A stretch of 33,987 bases of DNA, taken from the NCBI GenBank assembly GCA_964498785.1, contig CAZCJL010000072.1, forward strand, positions 1-33,987, given 5' to 3'. The position numbers and the translations under genes were made by a program. Below, piece by piece: positions 15,912-24,010 of this stretch (positions are counted from its first letter, which is position 1; every line of letters starts with the position of its first letter). The notes beneath the pieces are model-generated. The model had not been told where the DNA came from, searched no databases, and saw nothing but the letters and a program-made list of their open reading frames with translations. Origin of the DNA: Mariaggregatimicrobium sp964498785. Its GTDB lineage: Bacteria; Zhuqueibacterota; Zhuqueibacteria; Thermofontimicrobiales; Thiofontviventaceae.

Positions 15912-17033
15912 ATGTCTTATATAAAAAAAACATCGCAATATTTAAAATCGCGTAAAATATTCCGACCGACCCTTGTTTTAGATTCAAATAAAGTGCGGTC
16001 AAATATTGAACAAATGGCGTTTAAAGCTCAGAAATCCGGTGTGGAATTTCGGCCACATTTTAAAACACATCAGTCCGCGGAAATCGGGGATTGGTTTCGT
16101 GATTACGGCGTCGATAAAATCACGACATCATCTTTGGATATGGCGTTGTATTTTGCTGAAAATGATTGGGATGATATCACTGTCGCCTTTCCGGTGAATA
16201 TCCTGGAAATTGATAAAATCAATATGATGGCTGGTGATATCAAATTAAACCTGATGCTGGACTCTGTTGCTGTTGTCACTGCACTTGAAAAACAACTGAA
16301 ATATCCGGTGCGCGTCTGGATCAAAATTGATGTTGGTTACGGGCGGGTTGGGATTCCATGGAATGACGGGGCTGCAATAAAAAATCTTTTTGAAAAAATT
16401 TGCCGCAGTCATTTGTTGAAGTTTGCCGGTATCTTAACTCACAGTGGTCATGTTTATCAGGCAACATCGACATCTGAAATCATGCAAATCCATACACAAA
16501 CTGTCGAGCGGATGAATCACATAAAAAATACGCTTGATTTGGAAAATTGCCCGATTTCAATCGGCGATACGCCGTCGTGCAGTCTAATTGAAGAATTCAC
16601 CGGGATTGATGAAATCAGACCTGGTAATTTTGTTTTCTATGATTTGATGCAGGAAAACTTCGGTGTTTGTTCGACGGAAAATATCGCAGCGGCTATTGCC
16701 TGTCCTGTTGTCGGGAAATATCCTGACCGGCGGGAGTTGGCTATTTACGGCGGAGCAATCCATTTTTCCAAAGATTATCTGATTGATGACACCGGTCGTA
16801 AAATTTACGGATATATCACCTATCTGAAAGACGGGCGATTCTGCCCGATTTACAAAAACGGAGCTGTCGTCTCGCTTTCTCAGGAACATGGCATCATTCG
16901 ACTGGATGATGAGTTGTTTGATCAATTAAGTATCGCTAATATGGTTTTAATCTATCCGGTGCATAGTTGTTTGACTGCAAATTTGTATCGCGAATATAAA
17001 ACGATTCAGGGTAAAACGATAACACGATTATAA
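15912..17033 (+). CDS. D-threonine aldolase / D-serine dehydratase-like PLP enzyme
   Basis: The 373-residue fold-type III PLP protein has an alanine-racemase-like N-terminal barrel with the PLP lysine in FRPHFKTHQS (K51). It also has K-I-D-V-G-Y-G-R and the phosphate-binding G-D-T-P-S-C-S. The C-terminal beta domain has the zinc pair H351 and C353 in V-H-S-C-L-T-A-N. Enzymes of this family split D-threonine or dehydrate D-serine. The substrate is not decided by sequence. ATG 15912 (MSYIKK) is preferred over TTG 15888, which lies in the terminator tail. It is next to pepD, so amino-acid or peptide use is a plausible shared theme. Confidence 0.85.
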   Translation: MSYIKKTSQYLKSRKIFRPTLVLDSNKVRSNIEQMAFKAQKSGVEFRPHFKTHQSAEIGDWFRDYGVDKITTSSLDMALYFAENDWDDITVAFPVNILEIDKINMMAGDIKLNLMLDSVAVVTALEKQLKYPVRVWIKIDVGYGRVGIPWNDGAAIKNLFEKICRSHLLKFAGILTHSGHVYQATSTSEIMQIHTQTVERMNHIKNTLDLENCPISIGDTPSCSLIEEFTGIDEIRPGNFVFYDLMQENFGVCSTENIAAAIACPVVGKYPDRRELAIYGGAIHFSKDYLIDDTGRKIYGYITYLKDGRFCPIYKNGAVVSLSQEHGIIRLDDELFDQLSIANMVLIYPVHSCLTANLYREYKTIQGKTITRL

Positions 17034-17054
17034 AAGAATCTATTGAGGCACATA

Positions 17055-17483
17055 ATGAGTGAAGGTAGTTTTAAGCAAGTCAATAATTCGGATGGCAAAA
17101 TATACGGACCGCGGGCACTGTTGGTCTGTGGATTTGCCCCGGCAGATCAGGAAATATTTCTGGAAATGGTTGATGAAAACGGAATTCAACCATTGCCGGT
17201 AGTATTTGTTGTAGAGACCCAATTAGAAACTACTCTCGAAAAGCTCGTAAAAGCAGAACATAAATCCGGATATTCGCTGCCATCCGAAATGGCCCAAGCT
17301 GTTATTATATCCGGTATAACTGAAAAGGAACTTCACCACATTATCAATGGTTATAAAAGGCTTGGTTTGCCATTTCCGTTATGGGCAACATTAACACCGG
17401 TTTCAGAAAAGTGGATATTAAGGGATCTTTTGCGCGAGTTGGAAAAGGAACGAGAAGCCTTCCGAAAAAGAAAACAGTCCTGA
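17055..17483 (+). CDS. DUF3783-family protein
   Basis: The 142-residue protein matches the DUF3783 pattern by eye. A first module, L-L-V-C-G-F-A-P-A-D-Q-E-I-F-L, resembles the flavodoxin-like start of the family. A second conserved half has V-I-I-S-G-I-T-E-K-E-L-H and L-P-F-P-L-W-A-T-L-T-P-V-S-E-K-W. The C-terminus is a basic and acidic helix. The role is unknown. The ATG at 17055 has TGAGG upstream; a TTG at 17043 would add four residues. It starts a tightly spaced group with DUF1232, a flavoprotein and sixA. Confidence 0.75.
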   Translation: MSEGSFKQVNNSDGKIYGPRALLVCGFAPADQEIFLEMVDENGIQPLPVVFVVETQLETTLEKLVKAEHKSGYSLPSEMAQAVIISGITEKELHHIINGYKRLGLPFPLWATLTPVSEKWILRDLLRELEKEREAFRKRKQS

Positions 17484-17515
17484 TAAAGTTATCACTAAAT
17501 TTGGAATATTAATAA

Positions 17516-17911
17516 ATGCAAAATGTCGGTACAATTTTAAAAAAGATAGATACAAATTTTCTCAAAAAAAAATCCCAAACGATCTCTGAGTATGATATAC
17601 AAAAAGCCACAGACAACGCGGATGAGATTGAAGAAAAATTTCGCAGGAACGGCGCGTTGGACCGTTTTATTGAAGATGGCAAATTGATGTTGTCATTTCT
17701 TCGGGATTACAAAAGCGGAAAATACCGGAAAATACCGTACTGGGTCGTTGCCGCGATTGTTTTCACGCTGCTGTATATTCTAACGCCATTTGATGCTATT
17801 TTTGATTTGATTCCCGGTATCGGGCAAGTGGATGACGCGGCAGTAATGGGAATATGCCTGTATATGGTAGAACAGGAATTGCATCTTTACAAAACCTGGA
17901 AATCGAGTTGA
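17516..17911 (+). CDS. DUF1232 (YkvA-like) membrane protein
   Basis: The 131-residue protein has a soluble, charged N-terminal region (1-75) and a DUF1232 segment: P-Y-W-V-V-A-A-I-V-F-T-L-L-Y-I-L-T-P-F-D, then D-L-I-P-G-I-G-Q-V-D-D-A-A-V. This is one or two membrane helices with the conserved PFD and DxIPGxGxxDD residues. The function of the family is unknown. Its stop codon overlaps the TTG start of the next gene (TTGA, 17908-17911), so the two are translationally coupled. A 10-base tandem duplication (17716-17735) lies in the gene without breaking the frame. Confidence 0.85.
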   Translation: MQNVGTILKKIDTNFLKKKSQTISEYDIQKATDNADEIEEKFRRNGALDRFIEDGKLMLSFLRDYKSGKYRKIPYWVVAAIVFTLLYILTPFDAIFDLIPGIGQVDDAAVMGICLYMVEQELHLYKTWKSS

Positions 17912-19194
17912 ACAAATTCGATGTGATTGTTGTTGGCGGTGGCGCTGCGGGTTTATTAGCAGCAGGTGAAGCAGCTACAGCAGGCGCCCGAACAGCAATT
18001 ATTGAAAAAATGTCTCGGCCTGGAAGAAAACTCCGCATCACCGGAAAAGGACGTTGCAATCTCACAAACATTGCACCAGTTTCTGAATTTATTGACCATT
18101 TCGGCAAAAATGGCCGGTTTTTACGCCAGGCGTTTCACCAGTTTTTTAGCGATGATTTAGTTGCGTTTTTTAAAAAATTGGGCGTGGTGACTGTTGTTGA
18201 ACGAGGTGGCCGTGTTTTTCCGGCAGATAATCAAGCGCAGCGAATTGTGGATGCATTGGTGCAATGGAATCATAACAGTGGCGTCCGCATCATTTCAGGA
18301 ACCAGGGTCATCGGAATTTACCTCGAAAAGAATGCTGTTACAGGAGTTATGACAATTCCTGCTGGCATTGAAAATAAAAGCGCAAAAGCTACGTTTTATC
18401 AGTCAAAATCAGTTGTGATTGCCACGGGTGGCTCATCATACCCCGGAACCGGATCCACTGGTGATGGATACCGCTTCGCAGCAGATACCGGACACACGAT
18501 AGCAGACATCCGCCCGGCATTAGTGCCGTTGGAAGTTGCCGGCGAGGTTCCTAATGAGTTGCAGGGACTGAAGCTGCGAAATGTCTCTGTGACTATGTTC
18601 ATTAATGATAAAAAAAATGCAACCGAATTTGGAGAGTTAGAATTTACACCTCACAGTGTTTCGGGGCCGATCATATTAACTCTCAGCAAAATTGCAGTTG
18701 ATGCACTTAGAGCAGGGCAAAAGGTTTTGCTGACAATCGATTTAAAACCTGCACTGGATCACAAAAAGCTTGATGTGCGATTGTTACGTGATTTGGCCGA
18801 ATTTAGCAATAAATCTTTTCACATAATTTTAAAAAGATTACTACCAGTCCAATTAATTCCTGTGTGCATAAAACAAACGAAAATTCCAGGCGATACTGCG
18901 GGTCACCAGATAACAGCAGAGCAGCGGAAGCAATTACGAATGTGGCTGAAAAACTTTAAACTGGAGATTACAAGATCCCGGCCAATTGAAGAAGCATTGG
19001 TCACAGCCGGCGGAGTAAAACTTAGTGAAGTGAATCCGCGAACTATGGCGTCGAAATTAGTTGAGGGATTATTTTTCGCGGGCGAAGTTCTTGATCTGGA
19101 TGCGGATACCGGTGGTTATAATTTGCAAGCAGCGTTTTCAACTGGTTGGCTTGCCGGAACGACGGCTGTTAAATATTCGCTGCCTGATAAATGA
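17908..19194 (+). CDS. BaiN/HI0933-family FAD-dependent oxidoreductase
   Basis: About 428 residues. It begins with the Rossmann FAD motif VIVVGGGAAGLLAAGEAA and the family-specific RKLRITGKGRCNLTN, has an inner G-G-S-S-Y-P-G-T-G-S-T-G-D-G block, and ends with FFAGEVLDLDADTGGYN near residues 388-404 and a closing Q-A-A-F-S-T-G. The family binds FAD and NAD(P); bile-acid reduction is known for BaiN itself, but most members have no known role. TTG 17908, overlapping the previous stop, gives the normal N-terminus (M-N-K-F-D-V-I). An ATG at 17854 would add 18 residues inside the DUF1232 gene. Confidence 0.88.
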   Translation: MNKFDVIVVGGGAAGLLAAGEAATAGARTAIIEKMSRPGRKLRITGKGRCNLTNIAPVSEFIDHFGKNGRFLRQAFHQFFSDDLVAFFKKLGVVTVVERGGRVFPADNQAQRIVDALVQWNHNSGVRIISGTRVIGIYLEKNAVTGVMTIPAGIENKSAKATFYQSKSVVIATGGSSYPGTGSTGDGYRFAADTGHTIADIRPALVPLEVAGEVPNELQGLKLRNVSVTMFINDKKNATEFGELEFTPHSVSGPIILTLSKIAVDALRAGQKVLLTIDLKPALDHKKLDVRLLRDLAEFSNKSFHIILKRLLPVQLIPVCIKQTKIPGDTAGHQITAEQRKQLRMWLKNFKLEITRSRPIEEALVTAGGVKLSEVNPRTMASKLVEGLFFAGEVLDLDADTGGYNLQAAFSTGWLAGTTAVKYSLPDK

Positions 19195-19207
19195 AGATGT
19201 AAACTCA

Positions 19208-19702
19208 ATGAAAACTCTGTACCTGATGCGACATGCTGAATCCGGATGGAACTTCTCCCATTCTAATGATTCTGATCTCTCGTTGAGTTCAAAAGGGAAA
19301 AAAGAAGCCAGAATAATCGGACAATTTCTCTTCGAAAAATCGATTAAACCGGATGTGATTATTTCCAGCCCGGCCCAACGAGCTTTTTTTACAGCGCAGA
19401 TAGTCGCTGATGCCGTGGGGTATCCTCACTTTTCGATTGTCACCAATAATCATATTTATGGCGCTACAATTAATGATCTGCTGCATGTGGTTCATAAAAT
19501 TGCTGATCTATTTAATAGTGCATTAATAGTTGGCCACAATCCGGCAATCTCTCAACTGGCAACCTCTCTTACGAATAAAAAAATTGATCCGATGTCTACT
19601 GCCGGATTATTTGCATCTGATTTTGGTGAATCGTCGTGGATCAGAATAAATTATGGGAGCGGAACTTTCAAATTTAATAAAGAACCTGTGAATTATACGT
19701 AA
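19208..19702 (+). CDS. sixA: Phosphohistidine phosphatase, SixA type
   Basis: The 164-residue histidine-phosphatase-fold protein has LMRHAESGW (R8, H9, the phosphorylated histidine), I-S-S-P-A-Q-R-A and VGHNP (H110). This is the short form typical of SixA, which removes phosphate from histidine in phosphorelay or PTS proteins. ATG 19208 gives the canonical start; an upstream in-frame start at 19061 would lie wholly inside the flavoprotein gene and is rejected. The gene ends the group; a 186-base spacer with a strong promoter follows. Confidence 0.85.
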   Translation: MKTLYLMRHAESGWNFSHSNDSDLSLSSKGKKEARIIGQFLFEKSIKPDVIISSPAQRAFFTAQIVADAVGYPHFSIVTNNHIYGATINDLLHVVHKIADLFNSALIVGHNPAISQLATSLTNKKIDPMSTAGLFASDFGESSWIRINYGSGTFKFNKEPVNYT

Positions 19703-19789
19703 TTTATATTTCAATGTCCCGCGATTCGGTAATGCGATGATTTTTTAGATTTCTCTACAACTTTGGTGACATGGAAATATTATTTTTTG

Positions 19790-19818
19790 TTGACATTTTA
19801 CTTTAAACTTTGTATTTT
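19790..19818 (+). promoter_or_regulatory. Promoter upstream of plsX
   Basis: A perfect -35 box TTGACA (19790-19795) is followed after exactly 17 bases by TATTTT (19813-19818). The start of transcription would fall near 19825, leaving a leader of about 60 bases before ATG 19889. The surrounding sequence is T-rich and noncoding. Confidence 0.65.
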
Positions 19819-19888
19819 AGATTTTTATGTGATAAAATGTTAGTGCTTATACTACTTTAATGAAGTTGTTTAATGGAAGGTTGGAAAA

Positions 19889-20953
19889 ATGAACAAGATT
19901 GTGGTGGATGCCATGGGTGGAGACTATGCTCCTGATGAAATTATTGCGGGTGCGGTTGATGCATGTAAAATCGAACCGGATATTCATTTGATACTTGTGG
20001 GAGACCGTGGTAAGATATTACCTTTACTTGATCCGAAGGATATTCATTCGGATCGCTGGGAAATTGTCCATACAACAGATTATATTAAAATGGATGACAA
20101 ACCAAAAGAGTCGATTGATGAGAAAGAAAATGCATCGATCAATATGGCATGTAAGTTGATCAGAGACCGGAAAGGCGATGCATTGGTGAGTGCAGGGAAT
20201 ACGGGAGCAACAATCATTTCCTGTTCCAAATACGTACCGCGGATGCCTGGTGTTGAGCGAGGTGTTTTAGCGGCCATTTTTCCGGCAGCGAAAAATAAAA
20301 AAGATGACCCCGGGATAACGATCATGCTCGATGTTGGAGCTACGATTCATTGCAGCGTAAACCAATTAGTGAGTTTTGCGATTATGGGAATTCATTATGG
20401 CAGAGAAATAATGGCGATTGAAAATCCGCGTGTTGGTTTACTGAATATCGGAGAAGAAGATACGAAAGGTCATGACACTCTGATCGAAACAAATCGTCTT
20501 TTAAGAGAGATGCCGCAGTTTAATTTCATCGGAAATGTGGAGGGGAAAGACATTATGCGCGGGATTGCAGATATTATCGTTACCGAAGGTATTACCGGGA
20601 ATATCGTGCTTAAGGGGCTTGAGGGAATGGCAGAAATGGCGATTAAAACAGGCAAGCGTATCTGGGAAAAGAATGCAATATCTAAAATTGGGTTGATGAT
20701 GTTATCGCCGATGCTGAAAAAAATTAAAAAGCGAATGGATTATTCCGAATATGGTGGCGCGCCTATTCTTGGCTTTCAAAAATTGGTTATTAAGGCGCAC
20801 GGACGATCCAAGGCGAAAGCAATAAAAAACGCTGTTTTGCTTGCTGATAAATCTGCCTCTGCAAATCTGGTGCACAGTATGGGAGAGGCAATGAAAGAAT
20901 TTTACCTGCAAATGTTTAAAGATATTAATGGTGATAAAACACGTGCAGAATAA
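19889..20953 (+). CDS. plsX: Phosphate acyltransferase PlsX
   Basis: The 354-residue protein begins with the PlsX signature I-V-V-D-A-M-G-G-D-Y-A-P. It has S-A-G-N-T-G-A, M-L-D-V-G-A-T and the closing Y-G-G-A-P-I-L-G block, all in family order and at normal length. PlsX converts acyl-ACP to acyl-phosphate, the acyl donor for PlsY in membrane phospholipid synthesis; it is a peripheral membrane enzyme. The usual neighbours rpmF and fabH are absent here. Instead a membrane-bound PP2C-type phosphatase starts 8 bases downstream. A strong promoter lies upstream. Confidence 0.95.
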   Translation: MNKIVVDAMGGDYAPDEIIAGAVDACKIEPDIHLILVGDRGKILPLLDPKDIHSDRWEIVHTTDYIKMDDKPKESIDEKENASINMACKLIRDRKGDALVSAGNTGATIISCSKYVPRMPGVERGVLAAIFPAAKNKKDDPGITIMLDVGATIHCSVNQLVSFAIMGIHYGREIMAIENPRVGLLNIGEEDTKGHDTLIETNRLLREMPQFNFIGNVEGKDIMRGIADIIVTEGITGNIVLKGLEGMAEMAIKTGKRIWEKNAISKIGLMMLSPMLKKIKKRMDYSEYGGAPILGFQKLVIKAHGRSKAKAIKNAVLLADKSASANLVHSMGEAMKEFYLQMFKDINGDKTRAE

Positions 20954-20961
20954 TTTTTGAT

Positions 20962-22086
20962 ATGCAAACCAATAAAAACAAAAATAAGTTTAAAGAGCCT
21001 AAAATTGGCAAAACAGTATGGCAGGATATTCGTCGCGGTGATTTGAGAAAAACATTCAAACAGGACTGGAGAGACCTGTATTATTTTTACCTTGATGATG
21101 AGAAACGAGGCAGATTGAGTCAGATGGGACGGTTCAGAAGATTTATGCACATGCTCTTTTGGCTCTTTAAAAGTCTTGTTCTGAAACTAACCCCATTGCG
21201 CCGCGTGTTACTTTTTGTTTCAATCATTTTGTTTCTGTCGATGCGGACAATAGTGACAAACGGGAATGTCAGTTCATCAACGGACTTCCCCCTGATAGGG
21301 TTTCTATTATTATTGTTTGTGCTTGCGCTCGAGTTGAAAGATAAATTTGTAGCACAGGATGAATTAGCCGTTGGCAGGCAGGTGCAATTCGCACTTCTGC
21401 CCAAGGATAATCCGGTAATTTCCGGTTGGGATGTTTGGTTGTACACGCAACCAGCCAACGATGTTGGCGGGGATCTGGTGGATTATCTAAAAATAGATTC
21501 GTCCCGATTTGGGCTATCGTTAGGTGATGTTGCCGGAAAAGGAATGGGCGCGGCGCTGCTCATGGCAAAGTTGCAAGCGACAATCAGGGCATTAGCTCCG
21601 ATTTCAAAATCACTGGCCGATTTTGGCGCTCAACTTAATAAAATATTCTGCCGTGATGGATTGCCGAATCGATTCGTTTCTCTCGTTTATCTGGAACTGA
21701 AACCAGAAAATAGCAATATTACTTTTTTAAATGCCGGTCATCTGCCACCGATTTTATTAACGTCGTCTGAATTAAAAGAATTATCAAAAGGCGATCCTGC
21801 ACTGGGCTTGCAGGAAGAATTGACATTTCGTGAACAAACATTATCACTCATGGTTGATGATATGCTCATCGTATATTCAGACGGTCTCACTGAAGCCAGA
21901 AATGAAAATGGTGAATTTTTCGGCGAAACCTGCCTGATGCAATTAATTAAGAAATGCAAAAATTTGACCAGCGAAAATGCCGGAAAACAAATCCTGAATT
22001 CAATCGCCAGTTTTATCGGAGACGCCCGTCCGCATGATGACCTCTCTTTAATCATTATCAAAAGGAAAATTAAAAATAACTCTTGA
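20962..22086 (+). CDS. Membrane-anchored SpoIIE/RsbU-type Ser/Thr phosphatase
   Basis: The 374-residue protein has a basic cytoplasmic N-terminus, hydrophobic segments at about residues 52-68, 74-92 and 107-125, and a SpoIIE-type PP2C domain. The domain shows V-Q-F-A-L-L-P, then D-V-G-G-D (D167 and D171), S-L-G-D-V-A-G-K-G-M (D189), and the final R-P-H-D-D-L-S-L. The metal-binding aspartates are present, so it should be active. Such phosphatases usually act on anti-anti-sigma (STAS) proteins in partner-switching; no STAS or anti-sigma gene is in view. It follows plsX by 8 bases and is probably co-transcribed with it. Confidence 0.88.
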   Translation: MQTNKNKNKFKEPKIGKTVWQDIRRGDLRKTFKQDWRDLYYFYLDDEKRGRLSQMGRFRRFMHMLFWLFKSLVLKLTPLRRVLLFVSIILFLSMRTIVTNGNVSSSTDFPLIGFLLLLFVLALELKDKFVAQDELAVGRQVQFALLPKDNPVISGWDVWLYTQPANDVGGDLVDYLKIDSSRFGLSLGDVAGKGMGAALLMAKLQATIRALAPISKSLADFGAQLNKIFCRDGLPNRFVSLVYLELKPENSNITFLNAGHLPPILLTSSELKELSKGDPALGLQEELTFREQTLSLMVDDMLIVYSDGLTEARNENGEFFGETCLMQLIKKCKNLTSENAGKQILNSIASFIGDARPHDDLSLIIIKRKIKNNS

Positions 22087-22114
22087 TAGACCAAAATACA
22101 GATCAAATCGGCTA

Positions 22115-23995
22115 ATAAAGCGTTTTCTATTACTATGTTTTTTAATTCATGTAAATTGCTCTCAATACCCCACTAATAATTCGGCCGTTTCATTTCTGAA
22201 AACATCGCCTGTAATTGATGGCACGCTGGATCAATCCCTTCTGAAGTTACCAGTTCGAACATTTAATGAAATATGGAAGTCGGATCCCGATAACCCAACC
22301 ACATCCAAAAATTATCGAATCGCTTATGGCGCTTCATTTTTCTACCTTTACATTGAAATTGAGGCTGATAGTATTACTTGCAGAGATCGTGGTTATCAGA
22401 ACGGAGATGGATTTATTTTGGTGCTGTCTGTTCCCCGGACAGATAACAGGCCAACAGATGAATTTTATGTAATGGGATTTTCACCACAAACGCAACGCTA
22501 CCGCGAATGGCAGCGTAAAATGATCTGGTACCGCAATATCGATTTGTCATTCAAACGTTTGTCTGACGCCCAATTCGAAACAAAAGTCTTAAATGGTAAA
22601 ATTGGGTTCGAATTATTATTGCCATGGAGGGAGGTGTATCCCTATCATCCATGGATGGCGGAAAGTATCGGCTTTAACCTGACATTTGTAAAAGCGTTGT
22701 CAAACCGCGAAAAAAATTATCATTTCGTTTTACTGGATGAATATATCGGCAGTGAACAACAAAAACGTCGCTATATCCGGTTGAATTTCGATAAACCAAA
22801 ACATGAAAAAATCAACCAGAGCTATTTAATCGCCGAACGGAATAACCTGATGAATACAAACAGCCTGGTTTTGCATTATGCATCGTTCTCACCGAATGGA
22901 TTTCAGGATACGGTGACTATTTCCATCAACTCGAAACAGACAAAAAAAAGCGATAGCCAAACAATTGAAACATTTTGTCCCAAAGGACTCGCTGTTCATG
23001 ACCTTGTCCTGGATATATCGCAATTAACTTCCGGCAATTATAGCATAAATTGGTCGGGTGCAGCCCCCGGAAATTTTGGTTCATTTGGATTAACAATTTT
23101 GCCCCAATTTGATTTTTACCATCTGGCGCAGGAAATGGATAGTCTTTTATCGCGAATTTCTATTGGCAGTTTAAACACCCTTGCTTTTAAATTACAACAT
23201 ATTTATAAGAAAATGAATTTGTTAAAAGCTTATGATATCTGCCCCGGGATTTTATCAAATATGGATGAATTTTTCAATATCCGTGAACTGGCGCTAAAGG
23301 GAGAGGACGTTCTCGCCCATAAGACAGGGCTTCTTCGGCGGGCATATCGCTCCCAATTTGATAATACACTACAACCCTATTCAGTAAAAATCCCGAAAGA
23401 TTATAATCCATCAAAAAAATATCCCCTGTTCGTCTATTTGCATGGTAGCGGAGAAGATGATCAAAAAGTTTTAGCGTACAAAAAACGGACTCCTGGTAAT
23501 TTCATTGAACTGGCGCCGTATGGCAGGGGAACATCCACGTGTTATTCCATTGATAATGCACAAACAGATATCCAGGAAGCCATCGACGATGTGATTTCTA
23601 ATTATTCTGTAGATACAACCCATATTGTCTTGGCCGGGTTTTCTATGGGTGGTTACGGCGTTTACAGAACCTTTTATGAAAATCCGGATCGATTTAAGGC
23701 GTTAGCGGTTTTTTCAGGCCATCCTGATCTTGCAAATAACTGGGGACTTAAAGGAGTTCATCCGAATTTCCTGAATGACATAAATTTAGAAAAATTTAAC
23801 GATATTCCGGTCTTTGTATTTCATGGAACACAAGACAGAAATTGCCCTTATGAAGTTACACAACAATTTGTTCAAAAACTGGAAAACGCAGGAGCGAAAG
23901 TCTCCTTTTTTACCGAGGATATCGGGCATGAAGCTCCCGGTAAAAAGATAACACAAACGTTCTTTCGTTGGTTAGAAAATGTAATTCAAAAATAA
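22115..23995 (+). CDS. Exported esterase with N-terminal CBM9-like domain; start codon appears to be ATA
   Basis: The continuous frame from 22115 to 23995 encodes about 626 residues. It begins ATA-AAG-CGT and reads I/M-K-R-F-L-L-L-C-F-L-I-H-V-N-C, a good signal peptide. Residues about 30-210 (D-G-T-L-D, W-K-S-D, F-Y-L-Y-I-E-I-E-A-D, F-E-L-L-L-P-W) look like a CBM9/DOMON-type sugar-binding domain. The C-terminal 230 residues are an esterase of the PHB-depolymerase/prolyl-oligopeptidase-like kind with GFSMGG (S510), D574 in H-G-T-Q-D and H605 in I-G-H-E-A-P. No ATG, GTG or TTG lies in frame until TTG 22418, which would cut the binding domain. So either ATA is used or ATG mutated to ATA. The substrate is probably a feruloyl- or acyl-polysaccharide, by inference. 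Confidence 0.72.
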   Translation: MKRFLLLCFLIHVNCSQYPTNNSAVSFLKTSPVIDGTLDQSLLKLPVRTFNEIWKSDPDNPTTSKNYRIAYGASFFYLYIEIEADSITCRDRGYQNGDGFILVLSVPRTDNRPTDEFYVMGFSPQTQRYREWQRKMIWYRNIDLSFKRLSDAQFETKVLNGKIGFELLLPWREVYPYHPWMAESIGFNLTFVKALSNREKNYHFVLLDEYIGSEQQKRRYIRLNFDKPKHEKINQSYLIAERNNLMNTNSLVLHYASFSPNGFQDTVTISINSKQTKKSDSQTIETFCPKGLAVHDLVLDISQLTSGNYSINWSGAAPGNFGSFGLTILPQFDFYHLAQEMDSLLSRISIGSLNTLAFKLQHIYKKMNLLKAYDICPGILSNMDEFFNIRELALKGEDVLAHKTGLLRRAYRSQFDNTLQPYSVKIPKDYNPSKKYPLFVYLHGSGEDDQKVLAYKKRTPGNFIELAPYGRGTSTCYSIDNAQTDIQEAIDDVISNYSVDTTHIVLAGFSMGGYGVYRTFYENPDRFKALAVFSGHPDLANNWGLKGVHPNFLNDINLEKFNDIPVFVFHGTQDRNCPYEVTQQFVQKLENAGAKVSFFTEDIGHEAPGKKITQTFFRWLENVIQK

Positions 23996-24010
23996 AACAG
24001 GGAATGATTT

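Noticed and set aside
17716..17737. Ten-base tandem duplication (CGGAAAATAC twice) in the DUF1232 gene as a frameshift
   Set aside because: The conserved PFD and DxIPGxG residues follow in the correct frame, so the gene is not broken.
19061..19207. Longer start for the sixA gene
   Set aside because: The extra 49 residues lie almost entirely inside the flavoprotein gene in another frame and have no family match; the canonical MKTLYLMRHAE start is at 19208.
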